Source: Saccharomycopsis malanga (taxonomy: Eukaryota; Ascomycota; Saccharomycetes; Ascoideales; Saccharomycopsidaceae). From it: DNA of 64,000 nt. The DNA lies in assembly GCA_004014935.1 (NCBI GenBank), contig CP025324.1, positions 868,001 through 932,000 on the forward strand. Direction: 5' to 3'. The notes beneath the pieces were generated by a model that was given only the letters and a program-made list of their open reading frames with translations, did not search any database and was not told where the DNA came from. Of this stretch, positions 9,621 to 19,674 are shown piece by piece (position 1 is the stretch's first letter; the number at the start of each line of letters is the position of its first letter). The position numbers and the translations under genes are program-made.

Positions 9621-10175
9621 TCATCTTGCAATTTGGTTGACCCAGATTTGGTAGCTATGCTGAGGAATGGATGTCAAATTGTTTAATTTAGATGTTGGAT
9701 GAAAACAAGTAAGCGCGTCCATACAAGTGACATTGTTCATGGCGCTATAATCAGAATTGATTTCAGTGGGTTTATAATTGTAGCGCTGTGTATTTTTTTG
9801 CTCGTCAAACAAAGAATTGAACTTAATATCCTCCAAATTGGTATCTCTGAAGCTTGGCGTAAGTAATGGGCTTGTTTCTGCAGATATGGTGCCGGCGGAA
9901 GATAAAGAAAACACAGAGGAAGCATAACTCTGCTTTCTATCCGACGTTATGTCATGCACATTGTGTTCTATACTTGCGTCGTCATTCGTCCACTGGTAAG
10001 CCTCCTCTTCGAATTCCAACTCGTCAACTTCTTCTTCGTCATTACCCGCTATTATCTGTTGGCGCTTAGGTGAACTGACATAGTCATAGTATTTCTTGCA
10101 CTCTTTACAACAGAATTTGCTGCTGCTGCTCATACATGGTTTTCCGTCAACAAGACAATAAGTTCTAGCCGCCAT
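9621..10175 (-). CDS. Small protein with N-terminal cysteine cluster, unknown function
   Basis: 184 residues. The N terminus has the pattern YC-x6-C-x7-CC-x2-C (residues about 7-26), a likely zinc-binding knuckle. It is followed by KKYYDYVSSPKR, an acidic stretch (DEEEVDELEFEEE) and a Ser/Thr-rich disordered region with possible phosphosites (TSPLLTPS). The layout, a short Cys knuckle plus a disordered tail, recalls the fungal Ecl1-type lifespan factors, but the cysteine spacing differs and I would not name it so. The 3.3-kb upstream region is unusually long, as is common for yeast regulatory genes. The ATG at 10175 sits right before the Cys cluster. Confidence 0.55.
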   Translation of the reverse strand: MAARTYCLVDGKPCMSSSSKFCCKECKKYYDYVSSPKRQQIIAGNDEEEVDELEFEEEAYQWTNDDASIEHNVHDITSDRKQSYASSVFSLSSAGTISAETSPLLTPSFRDTNLEDIKFNSLFDEQKNTQRYNYKPTEINSDYSAMNNVTCMDALTCFHPTSKLNNLTSIPQHSYQIWVNQIAR

Positions 10176-13100
10176 TTTGATGTGGAAATAGTTTGTATAG
10201 TTTTTGATTTGGTGAGTATAGTAAATGGGTAAATATCTAAAGTGAAAATACCGGGGTGTATCATATTATTTATATCAAAAATTGGTTGGAAAAAAAAATA
10301 AAACAAACAAACAAACATGCCTGCACGCACGCATGCACGCATGCACATCTGTCAAAGAGTCACTGAACGTGCGGTGTGTAATAGAAAATTTTTTGCAACA
10401 ACAACAACTATGGTGGTGGTGGTGGTGGTGTTTATGATGCACGTGTATGTATGTAAACATGCAAGTGTATGCATGCATGTGAATGCGCTCACCCACGCAC
10501 GCACGTTGCTGTGGCTAATTATGGCCAGAGGAGGAGAGAGTCATACATGTGGGCTGTACTGCACTGTACTGTGTGTTACTCATGGCTTGAGCCTTTTTCC
10601 TGTGACAACCTGCTGCACAATACTACACGTTTCATTGCATTACATTGCGTTCGTTCTGGACGCTTCTAGCTGCCTTCACCTCATTAAATGTCCTTCGTCA
10701 TCTTTACAAAATCTTTCGAATCTAATAGTGCTGTATTGCTATTTTGCCTCTTTTGTATCGTCATACAATAATTCTTGACTGTATATTCATTTTTATTTAC
10801 ATGTTTTTTCCTCTTTCGTTCTTGTCCTGGAGATGCACACGCGCGCGTGCGTGCGTGCGTGCGTCTAGATAGAAACCGTCCCACTTTGTAGCACGATGGC
10901 ACGAGGGTGTAGTATGTAAGAAAATTTTCTCGCATTGCATGATTTCAAATCATACATACACCACGTTAGTTACTACATTGATCCTTCTTTAATAAATGTT
11001 TTTTTCCACATTAAGATTTCAACCTTTTTGTTTTACTTATTCTAGTTTTCACTTATTTCCTCACAAAATCATTTCAATGTTGAAAATTGTGGCCCCCGCT
11101 TCCTGGTGTGGAAAACTTTGATTCCTTGCTGGGAACCTACGTCTGCTTGCATTCATGCACATCCACATGCAGTTGCATGGGGTCCCACACAAGTTGCGTA
11201 ATCCGTCGCTATTCCGGTCAGGATCCGGTCCGGCACCACAACACACCAAGGTGTGATTTAATAAAAAAAATTTTTTTTTTCATCAAATTAGTCTTAAATA
11301 CCAAAAATAAAATATTGTGTGCCATACACAGAAAACATTGTACATTAAAAAGCGTGTCAGTTTGAAGACATACACCCTACTGGTCCACTGAGGGTGGGCT
11401 GTCAGCCCAGAATGTTTCAATGATTATGCTTATAAGATGTAAGATGCATCTACGCATGCACAGTGCCGCTAACGCTAATTATGGTTCTATTTTCGGGACT
11501 CCGTCGTAATGTTCTAGATTGTACGAGATTTTTCTTTACTGCATGCTAGAACAATAGCGGCTTACTGAAATGTCCCGCAGCCATCTGTTGGGCCAGTGTC
11601 TTGGGCGCATGCATGAACGCACCCACGGGCCGCAACAATGTATCAGTGCGCTAAAAGACAACCGGTCGTACCATCGACCTCAATATGCAAGCGGCGTAGC
11701 GTTGCGCGGGACAATGCGATATCGGCTTATCCAATATTAAGTCGGCCAAAAAAATTTTCACTTAATGGCCTATGCATTAGCATAGTATAAAAAATGACAA
11801 ATGTGGTTATTATGGCGACCGTGGTGGTGATTGTAGCGAATGCAAAAACAAGTTTTTAATCACAAGCCACAGTGCATTATAACCACACCTGTGGTTACCC
11901 AGTCTCAATGTGGCGCCAATTGCATCAATGTGCTACAACAAAGTTTATGGCACGTGACATTATGCATGACGCGCTCACATGATATAATAAATCAGGGGTG
12001 ATAAAATGTGACAATTGTTTGCAGTTGACTCATTCTTGATTAATTGATGTGTCACATCATCACGCGGGGACATTTATCACTACTGTATGCCTACTGTTAA
12101 TGTGCCATTGGGCATTGTAATGTTTGAGGTCTTGTTGTTCATTAATGAGGTATGGGTGTCGACAAGTCAAACCCGGGTAAACATACCACTTATTGAAATA
12201 AACTCCGGTTAAATTGAAAAATCAAATGCGCACGTGAGTTTAGTATTAATCTGCAAGGTATAAAGTGGAAAAAGGTTAATTAATGAGTAGTTAAGAAGAA
12301 GATTGAGGAATCCACGGTTTCCGAATTTCCGTAGTTTCCCACATTTCTGTTTAAAGAGATGGTCGTATATGTTTTGGGAAAATACAATACGAACGCTGTA
12401 GGGTTTCTTCAGAGTGTTGAGAGGAATGTTTGAATAGTAACAGGTGTAATTATTATATGTTATTACATTACTACTATGTTGTTTACTAGAGGTTTTACTA
12501 GCAAATCACATTGATTGTTGAAGAACAATCGTTAGTTTTTCACAGAAATGCTGAGTTTTCGTAGGTGTATGACAAATTTACAATGGTTTTGGCCAGTATT
12601 GCCAGTGACTGGGTCAGAATTTGCTATATATTTGAAGATTCTCTGGCGGACGAAAAATTGTCAATGAGGAGATAAATAATATATTGTATATTATCATAGA
12701 TATATCTATGAATATGTGATTTCAATATATAATATGGGATTGCATTATATCTGTTACAAGATGTATTTTTAGACGTATTTTGAATACTTTGAACGTGGAA
12801 GATTCGCTGGTATAGTTGTACTAGGCTAGTAAACTGAAGGTGAAGTAAACCATAGTAAACAGCACATTGTTCCGTCAACAAGCCCGTGAAGGCAGTCAAT
12901 TTGCATCAACTAAAAGCATGGATATGTAAACCTTCAATTAAGAGCCATTTAACAGTTTTTTTTTTTTTTTTTAATTTTGAGGGGACAATTCATTCTTTTA
13001 TCCTTTAACCACATTTTATAATGCTAAGGGCCATTGTCAGTATAGGCTTTCTTCAAGTCATGGTTTTGCCATTACTGTACAACTTGGATGAATAAAAACT

Positions 13101-13485
13101 AATATTTTGTGCAATTATGGTGACGAAACAGAGTAAAAACAACTTCATTATAACTCAATCAATAAGGACTCAAAAAGTCCATCTCGAAAGCATTTTTGGG
13201 ATAATACCTAACAATAATACTAATCATGAGCAGTTTTTTTATCTATTGTATATCATTCTTACAACCCATGATACTGGTAAAAACATGTCATAACACTTTA
13301 CTATTCTACAACCCAAAGTGAGGAACAACCAACAGAATCCAAAATCAACACAGGACCCTATGTAATAAAGAAAAAAGTATGGAAAACAAATAATTACAAG
13401 CTGGAAAGTGAATGAAAATAAAGTCAGAAACACAATTGATAGAATAGCCCGCAAAACAATATACAATTGATGAAATAGCCCACAA
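10176..13485. other. Long gene-free region with microsatellites
   Basis: I see no credible gene in 3.3 kb. It contains CGCACGCATGCACGCATGCA-like DNA at 10320-10345 and a (GGT)n run at 10411-10430. Further repeats are TGCATGCATG at 10471-10480, GCACGCACG at 10496-10505 and an alternating CGCGCGTGCGTGCG tract at 10840-10863. A T-run lies at 12955-12972. Frames at 10130-10935 only translate these repeats. It probably serves as a long promoter for the minus-strand gene ending at 9621. Confidence 0.5.
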
Positions 13486-14445
13486 TCAAGCATGTTCAGG
13501 CTTCTTCTCAAAATAGTCGAATCCAATCCAATAAACCAATGCACTAGCTACAAATCCAGCAAAGAAGGTCTTCTCGTACTCGGAAAAGCTGACCTCCTGA
13601 TACTGGTATTTGGATTCTTCTCCGTCAGACTTGCTGCTGGACTTGGAACTGTTCTCTGCAGATGTAGTTGAAATGAGGTTTTGGAAAACGGTGGAAAGAG
13701 AAGGAGAGAATTCAGGGAGATCCAAGTCGTGGACAGCCGCGACAGAGGCGCTAGAAGCAGAAGGGTTAGATTCGCTGTTAGAAGCAGGAGTTACGTTGAT
13801 GTTTTTATGTATAGGATTGAAACTAGCCACTGGCTTGGAAGCATCAGTGCTCAAGACTTTATCGTCTTTTGTTTCCGGAGGCACAGGTTTCTGGGCGACT
13901 GGTTTGCCCTGAAACTCTTGCTGTTGTTTGGAAGTTGGTGTTGTCAATGAGATTATCTGTACTGGAGTTTCGATATTGTCTGGGGTGGCCAACAAGTCTG
14001 GCGACTTGATATTGTCTACATGCGAAGCCTTTTCTACAATATTATTGCTAGAAAAATGTCTTTCTGGCTGTAACTTCTTGATACTTTGCTGGAGATTGCT
14101 AGATTTTACAGCAGGTTTAGCGGTGGTGTGATATTCAAGACTTGATTCGGTGTTTTGGCGGTTTAATTTACTGTCATTAGTTACAAGTCTACTTATTAGC
14201 TCCACCTTTTTCCCACCAACTTTGATGCCCCTTTTTCTGCATTCGTTTCTGAGCGAATTAACGCTCATCATGGCATACTCAGAGTTTGGCTTGCTGGTGA
14301 TCAAAATGGTCTTGTTGTTTTTCGTCAGTTGATAAGATCTACCAAACTGACTCTGCAAACTGCGAGCGCTCTTGATAGCCACTCTATTGTTAACATAATT
14401 AGCCTGTGAAATTAACTGATTTTTAACCATATTGAAACCAAACAT
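13486..14445 (-). CDS. AIM34: Aim34-like mitochondrial SAP-domain membrane protein
   Basis: 319 residues. The N-terminal 40 residues are rich in Arg, Lys, Ser and Asn without acidic residues, as in a mitochondrial presequence. A SAP motif follows at about residues 60-92 (MSVNSLRNECRKRGIKVGG... ELISRLV). The middle is disordered and Ser/Pro/Thr-rich. A single hydrophobic segment near the C terminus (FFAGFVASALVYWIGFDYF) would anchor the protein. S. cerevisiae Aim34 has the same order of presequence, SAP domain and C-terminal anchor, but is shorter. Its role is poorly defined; it was named for altered mitochondrial inheritance. M6 is an alternative start. Confidence 0.75.
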   Translation of the reverse strand: MFGFNMVKNQLISQANYVNNRVAIKSARSLQSQFGRSYQLTKNNKTILITSKPNSEYAMMSVNSLRNECRKRGIKVGGKKVELISRLVTNDSKLNRQNTESSLEYHTTAKPAVKSSNLQQSIKKLQPERHFSSNNIVEKASHVDNIKSPDLLATPDNIETPVQIISLTTPTSKQQQEFQGKPVAQKPVPPETKDDKVLSTDASKPVASFNPIHKNINVTPASNSESNPSASSASVAAVHDLDLPEFSPSLSTVFQNLISTTSAENSSKSSSKSDGEESKYQYQEVSFSEYEKTFFAGFVASALVYWIGFDYFEKKPEHA

Positions 14446-14744
14446 TCTAAAATTATTTTTTTTATGTGTATAAAATTTAATGTACCGTCTTTAATCCAGC
14501 AGTTTTCACTAACAATAACACAGCAATTCTCCCAATTCAAAACACTCTATTCTAAAGCAAATATTTCCCGGTCAACTACCGTTATAAAACCCCTTTATAT
14601 TTGATAATAAACATGACCTGATCATAACAAATAATTGAAAACATTGAAAAACAGTCACATGAGATACACATGTCAATAAAGGCACGTGACTGATATTTAT
14701 TTTTATATACAATTTAATAAGGCGATTTGGCTGGGTTCGATTAC

Positions 14745-14907
14745 CATAATAATAATAATATCATTTATTTCAAGCCCAGTACACATCAGTTTATACGCGG
14801 GATGTCTAAGGGGGCTTTGTAAAGCTCATCAATATACGCTTAATTATAATCTTTTCGCCCCATTGATTGAAAGTAAGCACTGGCCACTGAGCCATACGGG
14901 TCAGTGG
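14745..14907 (-). mobile_element. SINE copy, internally deleted
   Basis: Minus strand has the 5' hairpin CCACTGACCC-GTA-TGGCTCAGTGG and then CAGTGCTTACTTTCAATCAA. The mid-body and 3' end (GTGTACTGGGCTTGAAATAA) follow, with an (ATT)4 tail at 14745-14760. The B-box segment is missing. Confidence 0.85.
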
Positions 14908-15405
14908 CTACAATTTACTATAGATTATTATCAAATTGCCTAGTAATGTGAGTGTTAGTTTGATATTTCAAGTAGATTTGTGTTTTGCTAGTTGGTTTTG
15001 AAAGTGCTGGAAGAGAAACAAACGAATTGGACTTTGTCATTTTGAAATAGGCACTGAAATGTAGAATCTATCGTAAAGTGCTATTATATAAAGCAAATAA
15101 CTTTTATCATAAGGTGTTATTTTTAAAATCAATCCCTCATATCGTACTGTGCTATTCTAAACTCAAATAATTTTTATCTTTTTTTTTTTCATCTTTTTTG
15201 CTTAGCTATTAATTGTTTCTCTATCTTTTCTGAAATCTCAATCTAATATGCACTGGGGTCAAAACATATGAGCTATTTTCGACAAGTGAAAGAGACGGTT
15301 CAACAAAATTTTAACTTTCTTTGGTTTGATTATACTAGACTGTAAGTAAAATTGTAAAAATCAGCTTTTGATGTGACAAATATTATTCAAAATATTTATA
15401 TATAG
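14908..15405. other. AT-rich intergenic stretch
   Basis: No gene or clear signal. A T-run at 15178-15189 is the only low-complexity feature. Confidence 0.4.
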
Positions 15406-15515
15406 TATCTTATATTTCGAGCCCAGTACATATCAGTTTCGTATACACGCGCCATGTTCAAAGGGACTAGGTAAAAAACAGTGAGGAAAACCCAATCATG
15501 TCCTCATTATCGAAA
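15406..15515 (-). mobile_element. 5'-truncated SINE copy
   Basis: Minus strand contains GAGGACATGATTGGGTTTTCC, a segment found in a subset of copies, then TACCTAGTCCC and GGCGCGTGTATACGAAACTG. It ends TACTGGGCTCGAAATATAAG. The head is missing. Confidence 0.8.
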
Positions 15516-15624
15516 TCGGGTTATAGTTTTTTTTCTAAACAGCCGATGGGTTAATATAATAATAATGATACCATCAAGTTGAGTATTTATTATATCATTT
15601 CAATACTGATTTTGAATAGCTTAA

Positions 15625-16545
15625 AACAATAAGCCAGTTGACATACTATTGTATTAAAAACTAAAACTTATAATTTTTGCCAAAAAAGAAGCAGCCAAAG
15701 TTTTTTAAAACGGACTCCCATGAGCAGAGCTATAAAGCTTATTATTCAGCACATTGTACGTTTGCGGAGCCCCATAAAACATTTAACGTATAGCGGAAGT
15801 TAAAATATGCTAGCTTGGCAAAAAATAATGATTATTATCGAATACAAGCTCCTCTAAGAACCTTTAATATACCATGCGTTTTTTAGTTCTTGGGATACGC
15901 TTTTCTTTGGAATAAATGCTCATTCGCCTGGTGTAGGAAACATGAATAAAACCAAAAGCCATTAAAAACTATGGACTAATGTTAAGAAGCAAATAAAGTC
16001 TTTCTGAGGGGTGAGAAACATGACTATTAACAAATTATGTGTTATTTTCGACAAAGTGATAGTTGTTCATTATTAAATAATTTATAAAATCTATATATTA
16101 AAACAAAGTACGTAATATAAAACTCTATGATTTGAAGAATATAGAAATATAATTTTTGTATGGTATGGTTTGCTGTAAAAACTCTAGAATATGATTCAAA
16201 AAAATCAACTTTTTGTCAAAATTGACAATATTACATTATATCAAATATTTATTCCAAAACTTGAGATTTTTTATTATAAATAGTACTTTAATGTAGCTTA
16301 TAATTGTAAATTGTTGTTTTATGTCTTTTGAAATCAATAAAACCTGGGTAGCACTGATTTAACTCAATAAAACCTTTGATGATTACTCCAAAACATCAAG
16401 AGCGCGAATCGAGTCCAAAATACCAAAGTGAGGAACGCCACACTTGTTTTTCTGCACTATCCTGCACTATCCTGCGCTATTCTGCACTATTTTGTGTGGC
16501 GCATGCCTCAACCAACTTGGCCACTTGGAAATAGTAAGGCATTAA
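15625..16545 (-). repeat. Long tRNA-headed non-coding repeat, copy D
   Basis: Minus-strand copy. The head is at 16545-16380: A-box-like TGGCCAAGTTGG at 16523-16512 and four 10-bp loop units at 16451-16490, the most in the window. About 130 bp near the 3' part, between GTCCGTTTTAAAA and CTTTGGCTGC, are missing relative to copy A. The 3' end block AATACAATAGTATGTCAA matches copies C and E. Confidence 0.85.
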
Positions 16546-16640
16546 TCATAATATCATATATTTCAAGCCCAGTACATATTAGTTTCGTATAGACGCACTA
16601 TATCTAAAGGGACTTGGTGAGCTCAAGTGGGGAAAACCCA
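16546..16640 (-). mobile_element. 5'-truncated SINE copy directly upstream of long repeat D
   Basis: Minus strand reads GGGTTTTCCCCACTTGAG, CACCAAGTCCCTTTAGATAT, then TACTGGGCTTGAAATATATG and an ATTATG tail. Copy D begins at once. Further weak similarity to the family body extends to about 16780 (AAGCAGCGAG, GACAGTTGGACTTGCCTGTG). Confidence 0.8.
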
Positions 16641-16799
16641 AACAGGTCCACAAACTTGTTACTTTATTGGAAAATAAGCATTTATTGGTCTAGGCCATGT
16701 TTCAGACAGTTGGACTTGCCTGTGGAATCAGGTTTTGCATTGTTAAAAGCAGCGAGTGTGCCTATTAGGTCTTTTTTCGTACAACATTCAAATAATTAA

Positions 16800-17700
16800 A
16801 AGGTTTATTGACATTATACATCTCAACTCTATCACTGTAAACAGATAAAGCCAACAAAACAAAACGCAAAAACTTTTCATTAAGCTTTCAACAAATCATC
16901 AAAAAAGTTTAAAAAAAGTCTCAACAAAGTGTCTAGATTTTGGAAAGGCTGCAGTCTATTTTTTTTGCCCGAATTTTGACTTTTAAACTTGGAAAACTTT
17001 AGCAAAACTTACAAGATCCGATACGAGATACCTTGAAGGTAATCTGCAGCTATTACTGATCTGCTGTTTGGCAGACAATACCTTATTGTTTGTTTAGTTG
17101 GTTGTCTCGGACTCCTATGTAGCACTATCTATGACGCAGAGTGAATACTGACTCTGGAAGGCTGTTTGCAGCTGTACCTGGCGAGATTTTGGGGTTACCA
17201 CCTTAAAAAACCACCAGCCATAAACCACCAGCCATACACTTGATAGCTTACTACTTTATACTTTTTATTTGACTGCTTATAAAAGTAGGTTATATATACA
17301 CATATAGTCATAAATAATAGCAGAGTAGTTTATATAGCAAGAGGGAAGGAGGGGGGTGCAGCATGCACATGCACAAGCATGCACTTGAAATAAGGTTTTA
17401 CGACCAAAAGGGCAATGCCGTGCAGGATTTTCCCATGGGGAATTTGACATGATATGCGCGATTACAGGCTACGAATTTTCAAAGCAAATGGAAAGCACTA
17501 TAAGGGCCAGCGAAATAATATTAATTAGCGAAACCAACCGAGAACCAGGAACAAAAGAGGGAAACCCAAATATAATAAAAGAAAAGAAGACGCAAAGCAA
17601 AGATGCAAAGCAAAGAGAATTACAGCGGAAAATGCGGTTAGCAGCAACATGTATGTAAGAAGAAGCATGAGACACGTGCAGTCTTGGTTGGCTGGTGTTT
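16800..17700. other. Gene-free stretch downstream of the Gac1-type gene
   Basis: No credible gene. A doubled phrase AAACCACCAGCCATA occurs near 17205-17235. A G-rich run and ATGCACATGCACAAGCATGCA-like DNA lie at 17342-17383. The frame at 17449-17658 is not convincing. Confidence 0.4.
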
Positions 17701-19674
17701 TTAATTCCCACCATTGTAGAAGCAGTAATTTGTCAAGAGTTCGTTGTAAGATTTGGAGTTGAGCATGGCTGAGAACTTTGTAGGGGAAACAGGATGGTTA
17801 TTATGATCTTGGATGGTTGAATTCGAATCGCTGTAATCAGTAGAACTGCAGAAATGGGGCGGACTACGGTCAAAGGCGTCTCTAGTATGGAAATTGTTGG
17901 ATGGGCTGGAATTGAACCAGTTTTCGATATTGTCTTCGGGGAAATATCTGCCGGAGGACGAAGATTTGTTGGAATGGCTGTGTTGCAAAAGCTCAGTGAG
18001 CATCGATACGTTGGATTCGGAAACCTGTTTTCTATGGCCGTTTCTGGCGGAATGTTTGGACAACTTTACAGAATAGTCTAGATTGGAGTTGTTATCCCAG
18101 AAGTCGGCGTTGCAGACCTTGTAGCCCAAGCAGAACTTGAGGGAGAGCTTTTTGCTGGCGGAGCCCTGGACGTTGTTGAGTTTGTCCAAGTTTAGTTTGA
18201 ACTGGAACCTGTCAATGTTGTCAGACAAGGATTCCAAGTACGAGGCGGCAAACTGCTTGAAGCTGGACCAGTTGTTGGTGGTGAGTTTGACAGAAACGCG
18301 TTTTTCAAAGGCAATGTTGCGAACGAGAATGGTTCCGACCAAATATCTACAGGGTTTTTTACCAGACGAAAGTGAAAGACTTTCCAAAAGGATGTTTGAG
18401 TTTAGATCAACCACCTTGCTTTCCCGGAGATTCAAATTGTCAAAATTGGAGGAGCTGATTTTCCAGTACGATTTGAGTCTTTTGCATTCCTCGTCGCTGT
18501 CGTAATCTAGAAAAAAATTGGCTTTACTGTTTTGGTGATGGGTTGAATCGAAATCAAAACTGAATCTACGGGCAAAAGAGTCTGTTTCGTTCTCATCCGC
18601 TTCTTCTTCGCTAGAAGGAGCAGTGCTTACGCTCAAGGGAGTGTCATTCTTGTTGAAAAAGACAATGTCTTCTAGACCACTTGAAGGAAACTTGACAGCT
18701 TTTTTTGTAAACAAAAGTGGCATGGAATTGGACCGTGGCATGTTTGTTTTCATGGCATTTAGTTTTAAAGAAGATTTGAGCTTTTTTATAGGCTCTGTAG
18801 AAGAGGGGGAATTGGAAAGATTTGTTGAGAGTTGATGGGAGAAGTTGGTGTTTAGATTTGGAATATTGGATGGGGTTTTTATACTAGTGTTTGAAGGTTG
18901 GTTAGTGTTTGATGTTTGATGATTATTTGATATTTGGTTGTAATTTGGATTATTATTTGATATTGATTTATTATCTGGACTAGCTAATTTATTATCAATT
19001 GATATTGATGATTTATAATTTGAAATAGCTAATTTATTATCAATTGATATTGATGATTTATTATCATTTAATATTGTTGTTTTATCATCATTTAATATTG
19101 ATGATTTATCATCATTTAATATTGTTGTTTTATCATCATTCAATATTGATGATTTATAATCATTTAGTATTCTTTTAGTATCATTTAGTACATCTAATTT
19201 ATTATCATTTAATACATCTAGTTTATTGTCATTCAATACTCCCATTTCACTACCATTCAATTCTCCCAATTCACCACCTCCCAACTCCCCACAAAGTTGC
19301 ACTCCACTGCTACTCCCATCACTCTGAACAAATGTAGATAACGAATCAGAAGACTCATTATTTGCTACATAATTACTACCATTTATAAATCTCGATAAAA
19401 TACGTTTATCCACTCGCGAATTCTTCCCCAAATTCTTTTCTAAAACCGCTTGCTGGCATTCAAAGTCCAAAGAAGAACATGAAGAACTAGAAGATAAACA
19501 TTCTCTACTAGGACACACATCTGTAAAAGACGACGACTCCGAAATCGATCTTGTATCGGTGATCGAACAGGCATCTGAAAAACAGTCGTCTGCAGTGAAA
19601 AGATCCATTGCTTTCGTGTCTGGCACTATATATTCCTTTCCAAAAGGCGTCGTTTTTGGTATTGTAGTCATCAT
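17701..19674 (-). CDS. GAC1: Gac1/Pig2-type regulatory subunit of protein phosphatase 1
   Basis: 657 residues from the ATG at 19674. An upstream in-frame ATG at 19794 would add 40 unlikely residues. The PP1-docking RVxF-type motif KKAVKF lies near residue 323, and a CBM21 glycogen-targeting domain covers about residues 415-535 (YLVGTILVRNIAFEKRV, SFKQFAASYLES, FCLGYKVCNADFWDNNSNLDY). These are the two hallmarks of subunits that bring Glc7 to glycogen synthase and raise glycogen storage. An N-terminal low-complexity zone at about residues 140-242 consists of octapeptide repeats. The flanks are Ser-rich and disordered. GAC1 is chosen over PIG1, PIG2 or GIP2 only by general resemblance. Confidence 0.78.
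   Translation of the reverse strand: MMTTIPKTTPFGKEYIVPDTKAMDLFTADDCFSDACSITDTRSISESSSFTDVCPSRECLSSSSSCSSLDFECQQAVLEKNLGKNSRVDKRILSRFINGSNYVANNESSDSLSTFVQSDGSSSGVQLCGELGGGELGELNGSEMGVLNDNKLDVLNDNKLDVLNDTKRILNDYKSSILNDDKTTILNDDKSSILNDDKTTILNDNKSSISIDNKLAISNYKSSISIDNKLASPDNKSISNNNPNYNQISNNHQTSNTNQPSNTSIKTPSNIPNLNTNFSHQLSTNLSNSPSSTEPIKKLKSSLKLNAMKTNMPRSNSMPLLFTKKAVKFPSSGLEDIVFFNKNDTPLSVSTAPSSEEEADENETDSFARRFSFDFDSTHHQNSKANFFLDYDSDEECKRLKSYWKISSSNFDNLNLRESKVVDLNSNILLESLSLSSGKKPCRYLVGTILVRNIAFEKRVSVKLTTNNWSSFKQFAASYLESLSDNIDRFQFKLNLDKLNNVQGSASKKLSLKFCLGYKVCNADFWDNNSNLDYSVKLSKHSARNGHRKQVSESNVSMLTELLQHSHSNKSSSSGRYFPEDNIENWFNSSPSNNFHTRDAFDRSPPHFCSSTDYSDSNSTIQDHNNHPVSPTKFSAMLNSKSYNELLTNYCFYNGGN
18950..19250 (-). 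repeat. Intragenic 24-bp repeat encoding octapeptides
   Basis: Within the Gac1-type gene. Units read LDVLNDNK (twice), LDVLNDTK, SSILNDDK and TTILNDDK alternately, then SSISIDNK variants, about twelve in all. Some units are seven residues long. The near-identical DNA of the central units suggests recent expansion by slippage or unequal exchange. Confidence 0.9.

Noticed and set aside
10130-10935. Several overlapping frames on both strands between 10130 and 10935
   Set aside because: They translate simple repeats such as (GGT)n and CACGCATGC runs and lack protein-like composition.
12624-12899. 91-residue minus-strand frame
   Set aside because: Tyr/Ile/Asn-rich translation of AT-rich DNA with no recognisable motif or neighbour support.
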